A DNA stretch of 5,867 nucleotides from Thermoflexus hugenholtzii JAD2 (GTDB taxonomy: Bacteria > Chloroflexota > Dehalococcoidia > SHYB01), in the NCBI GenBank assembly GCA_945861815.1, contig CAMAVV010000111.1, positions 1 through 5,867 of the forward strand. Reading direction: 5' to 3'. Numbering within the stretch: the stretch's first letter is position 1; each line of letters begins with the position of its first letter. Positions 4,648 through 5,867 of the stretch are shown one piece after another. The notes beneath the pieces are model-generated. The model was not told where the DNA came from. It was given only the letters and a program-made list of their open reading frames with translations, and did not search any database. The translations under genes were made by a program, and so were the position numbers.

Positions 4648-5867
4648 CTACGACGCCTCCACAACTCCATCGGCAATCAGCCCTGCGATCGTGTCGCTCG
4701 TCATGCCCAGGTGTTCGCCTAAAACCAGGCCGTTGTGCTGGCCTATCATTGGGCCCGTCGTCCTCACAACGCCAGGCGTCTCGCTCAGCTTGAACTGAGT
4801 CGCCACGTAGGGCATCGCCCCACTCTCCGGGTGCTCCAGCCACTGGAAATATTTCCCGTGCGCCAGCTGCGGGTCCTCCCACAGGTCGGATGCCTTCTGC
4901 ACGGCCCCGGCAGCCACGCCAGCCTCCTGCAAGAGGCGCATCCCTTCGTGCCTGTCCACCTGCTGCGTCCATGCCGCGATTGCCGTGTCGATCTCCTGCG
5001 CCTTCGCCCTGCGTCCCTCCACCGAGGCTAGCACTGCGTCGTCAGCCAAGTCAGGCCGCCCTATCCTTCGCGCCAGCGCTTTCCACTCGCCTTTCGTCGT
5101 CACGGCAATGGCAAGCCACGAGCCGCCTCCAGGGTAGCTCTCCTTCTCTTTGCACGGGTAGACGCCGTGGGGGGAATGATCCCCATCGGCGTTGCCTTGT
5201 CTCATTGCGACTCGCCCGTTCACCTGGCAATCGAGCAGCGCCGGGGCCATGTACTGCAAAGCGCACTCCACCTGCGACTGGTCGATATACTGCCCCTTGC
5301 CCGTGCGTCGGCGGTAGTCGAGCGCGGCGACGATAGCGGCAACGCCGTGGGGCGGGTTGATGAAGTCCGTATATGCGCCGTATGGCCCTTCCGGCATCCT
5401 GTCCGGCCATCCTGTCAGGTGGTCGAAGCCGGCGATAGCGGAGGCGTGCACGCCGTAGCCCTTGAACCATGCGTGAGGGCCCGTTTGGCCCAGCTGGCTT
5501 GTGCTGAGATAGACGATGTCTGGCCGCAAGCGCCGTACCTTCCCATAGTCCAAGCCCCATCCCGCCATCGTGCCTGGGCTGAACGACTCCACCAACACGT
5601 CCGGCCCCCACTCGCGAATGAGCCGCCGGATGACCTCGCGCGCCTGCCCCTTCGCCAAGTTCAGCCCTAGGCCAAGTTTGTTGGCATTCCAGTTCGCCGA
5701 GAATGCGCCCCGGTTGATGCCGGGCTTGGCATCCTTGAACGGCGGGATGGTGCGCGAGACATCGGGCCGCGCCACCGACTCCACTCGTATGACCGTCGCG
5801 CCGTGGTCCGCGAAGTACCGCGTCGTGATAGGCCCAACGGCCACCCACGAGAGATCGAGGATGCGGA
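4648..5867 (-). CDS. CaiB/BaiF family III CoA-transferase (5' end beyond the right window edge)
   Basis: Transfers CoA between carboxylic acids through mixed anhydride and aspartyl-CoA thioester intermediates; homologues act on carnitine, bile acids, formate/oxalate, benzylsuccinate and others. 405 complete codons are visible. The frame starts inside the family's opening strand (RILDLSWVAVGP), so the true start lies a few codons outside the window, and the GTG at 5844 is internal. Landmarks, numbered from that first Arg: FADHGATVIRVES (18-30), the N-x-N-K-L-G-L-x-L-N-L motif near 60-70, DVLVESFSPGTMAGWGLDY (89-107), YGAYTDFINPPHGVAAI (162-178) with D167 as the likely catalytic Asp, and RRRTGKGQYIDQSQVE (185-200). 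C-terminal substrate-domain elements include AGVAAGAV near 315 and EDPQLAHGKYF near 330. Length and motifs are those of an intact enzyme of about 410-420 aa. The substrate is not predictable. Any operon partners would lie to the right of the window. Confidence 0.95.
   Translation of the reverse strand, partial: RILDLSWVAVGPITTRYFADHGATVIRVESVARPDVSRTIPPFKDAKPGINRGAFSANWNANKLGLGLNLAKGQAREVIRRLIREWGPDVLVESFSPGTMAGWGLDYGKVRRLRPDIVYLSTSQLGQTGPHAWFKGYGVHASAIAGFDHLTGWPDRMPEGPYGAYTDFINPPHGVAAIVAALDYRRRTGKGQYIDQSQVECALQYMAPALLDCQVNGRVAMRQGNADGDHSPHGVYPCKEKESYPGGGSWLAIAVTTKGEWKALARRIGRPDLADDAVLASVEGRRAKAQEIDTAIAAWTQQVDRHEGMRLLQEAGVAAGAVQKASDLWEDPQLAHGKYFQWLEHPESGAMPYVATQFKLSETPGVVRTTGPMIGQHNGLVLGEHLGMTSDTIAGLIADGVVEAS

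Noticed and set aside
5051..5848. A 265-codon minus-strand frame within the CoA-transferase
   Set aside because: Arg/Gly/Pro-rich off-frame translation of the CaiB/BaiF gene, whose own frame carries all family motifs.
1..5867. Phage, defence, toxin-antitoxin, CRISPR or mobile-element signatures
   Set aside because: I looked on both strands for transposase-like frames, terminal inverted repeats, direct-repeat arrays, tRNA-like folds and small toxin pairs. All the coding space is accounted for by metabolic genes.

Overview
The window is a dense, GC-rich stretch (roughly 60% GC by eye) of bacterial chromosome carrying seven protein genes, two of them cut by the window edges. I see no RNA gene, insertion sequence, CRISPR array or long repeat. 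The gene mix is LipB, DegV, a crotonase, a BKACE/DUF849 protein, a PPOX-fold flavoprotein and a CaiB/BaiF CoA-transferase. It resembles metabolically versatile uncultured Chloroflexota (Dehalococcoidia/SAR202-like) or similar soil and marine heterotrophs. That placement is an inference from gene content only, because no phylogenetic marker is present.

Layout: the left half (1-3064) is a minus-strand operon, read right to left: degV (FakB-like fatty-acid-binding protein), a crotonase-fold enoyl-CoA hydratase/isomerase, lipB (octanoyltransferase), then the N-terminal half of an MFS transporter that runs off the left edge. The gaps are 9, 2 and about 4 bases, and the ribosome-binding site of the crotonase overlaps the degV stop codon. 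From 3065 to 3198 lies a 134-base divergent control region. It has a good sigma70-type promoter for the leftward operon, placed so close to the degV ATG that the transcript would be nearly leaderless, and a weaker candidate promoter facing right. Rightward, a two-gene unit (3199-4644) encodes a divergent BKACE protein and a PPOX-family flavin/deazaflavin protein. The right end (4648-5867) is a minus-strand CaiB/BaiF family III CoA-transferase. It converges on the PPOX gene with only 3 bases between the stop codons, and its first few codons lie outside the window.

How the genes may work together: three consecutive leftward genes handle fatty-acyl groups in different carrier states (free acid bound by DegV, acyl-CoA for the crotonase, octanoyl-ACP for LipB), so an acyl-metabolism operon is plausible. 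The rightward genes and the CoA-transferase look like carboxylate or beta-keto acid catabolism. No substrate can be named from sequence.

I did not find a clearly new multi-gene system. The points most worth a second look are the BKACE protein, which has Gly where the family's third zinc ligand (Glu) is expected, the near-leaderless degV promoter, and the crotonase, whose second catalytic Glu is replaced while an Asp sits at the enoyl-CoA-isomerase-type acid position.
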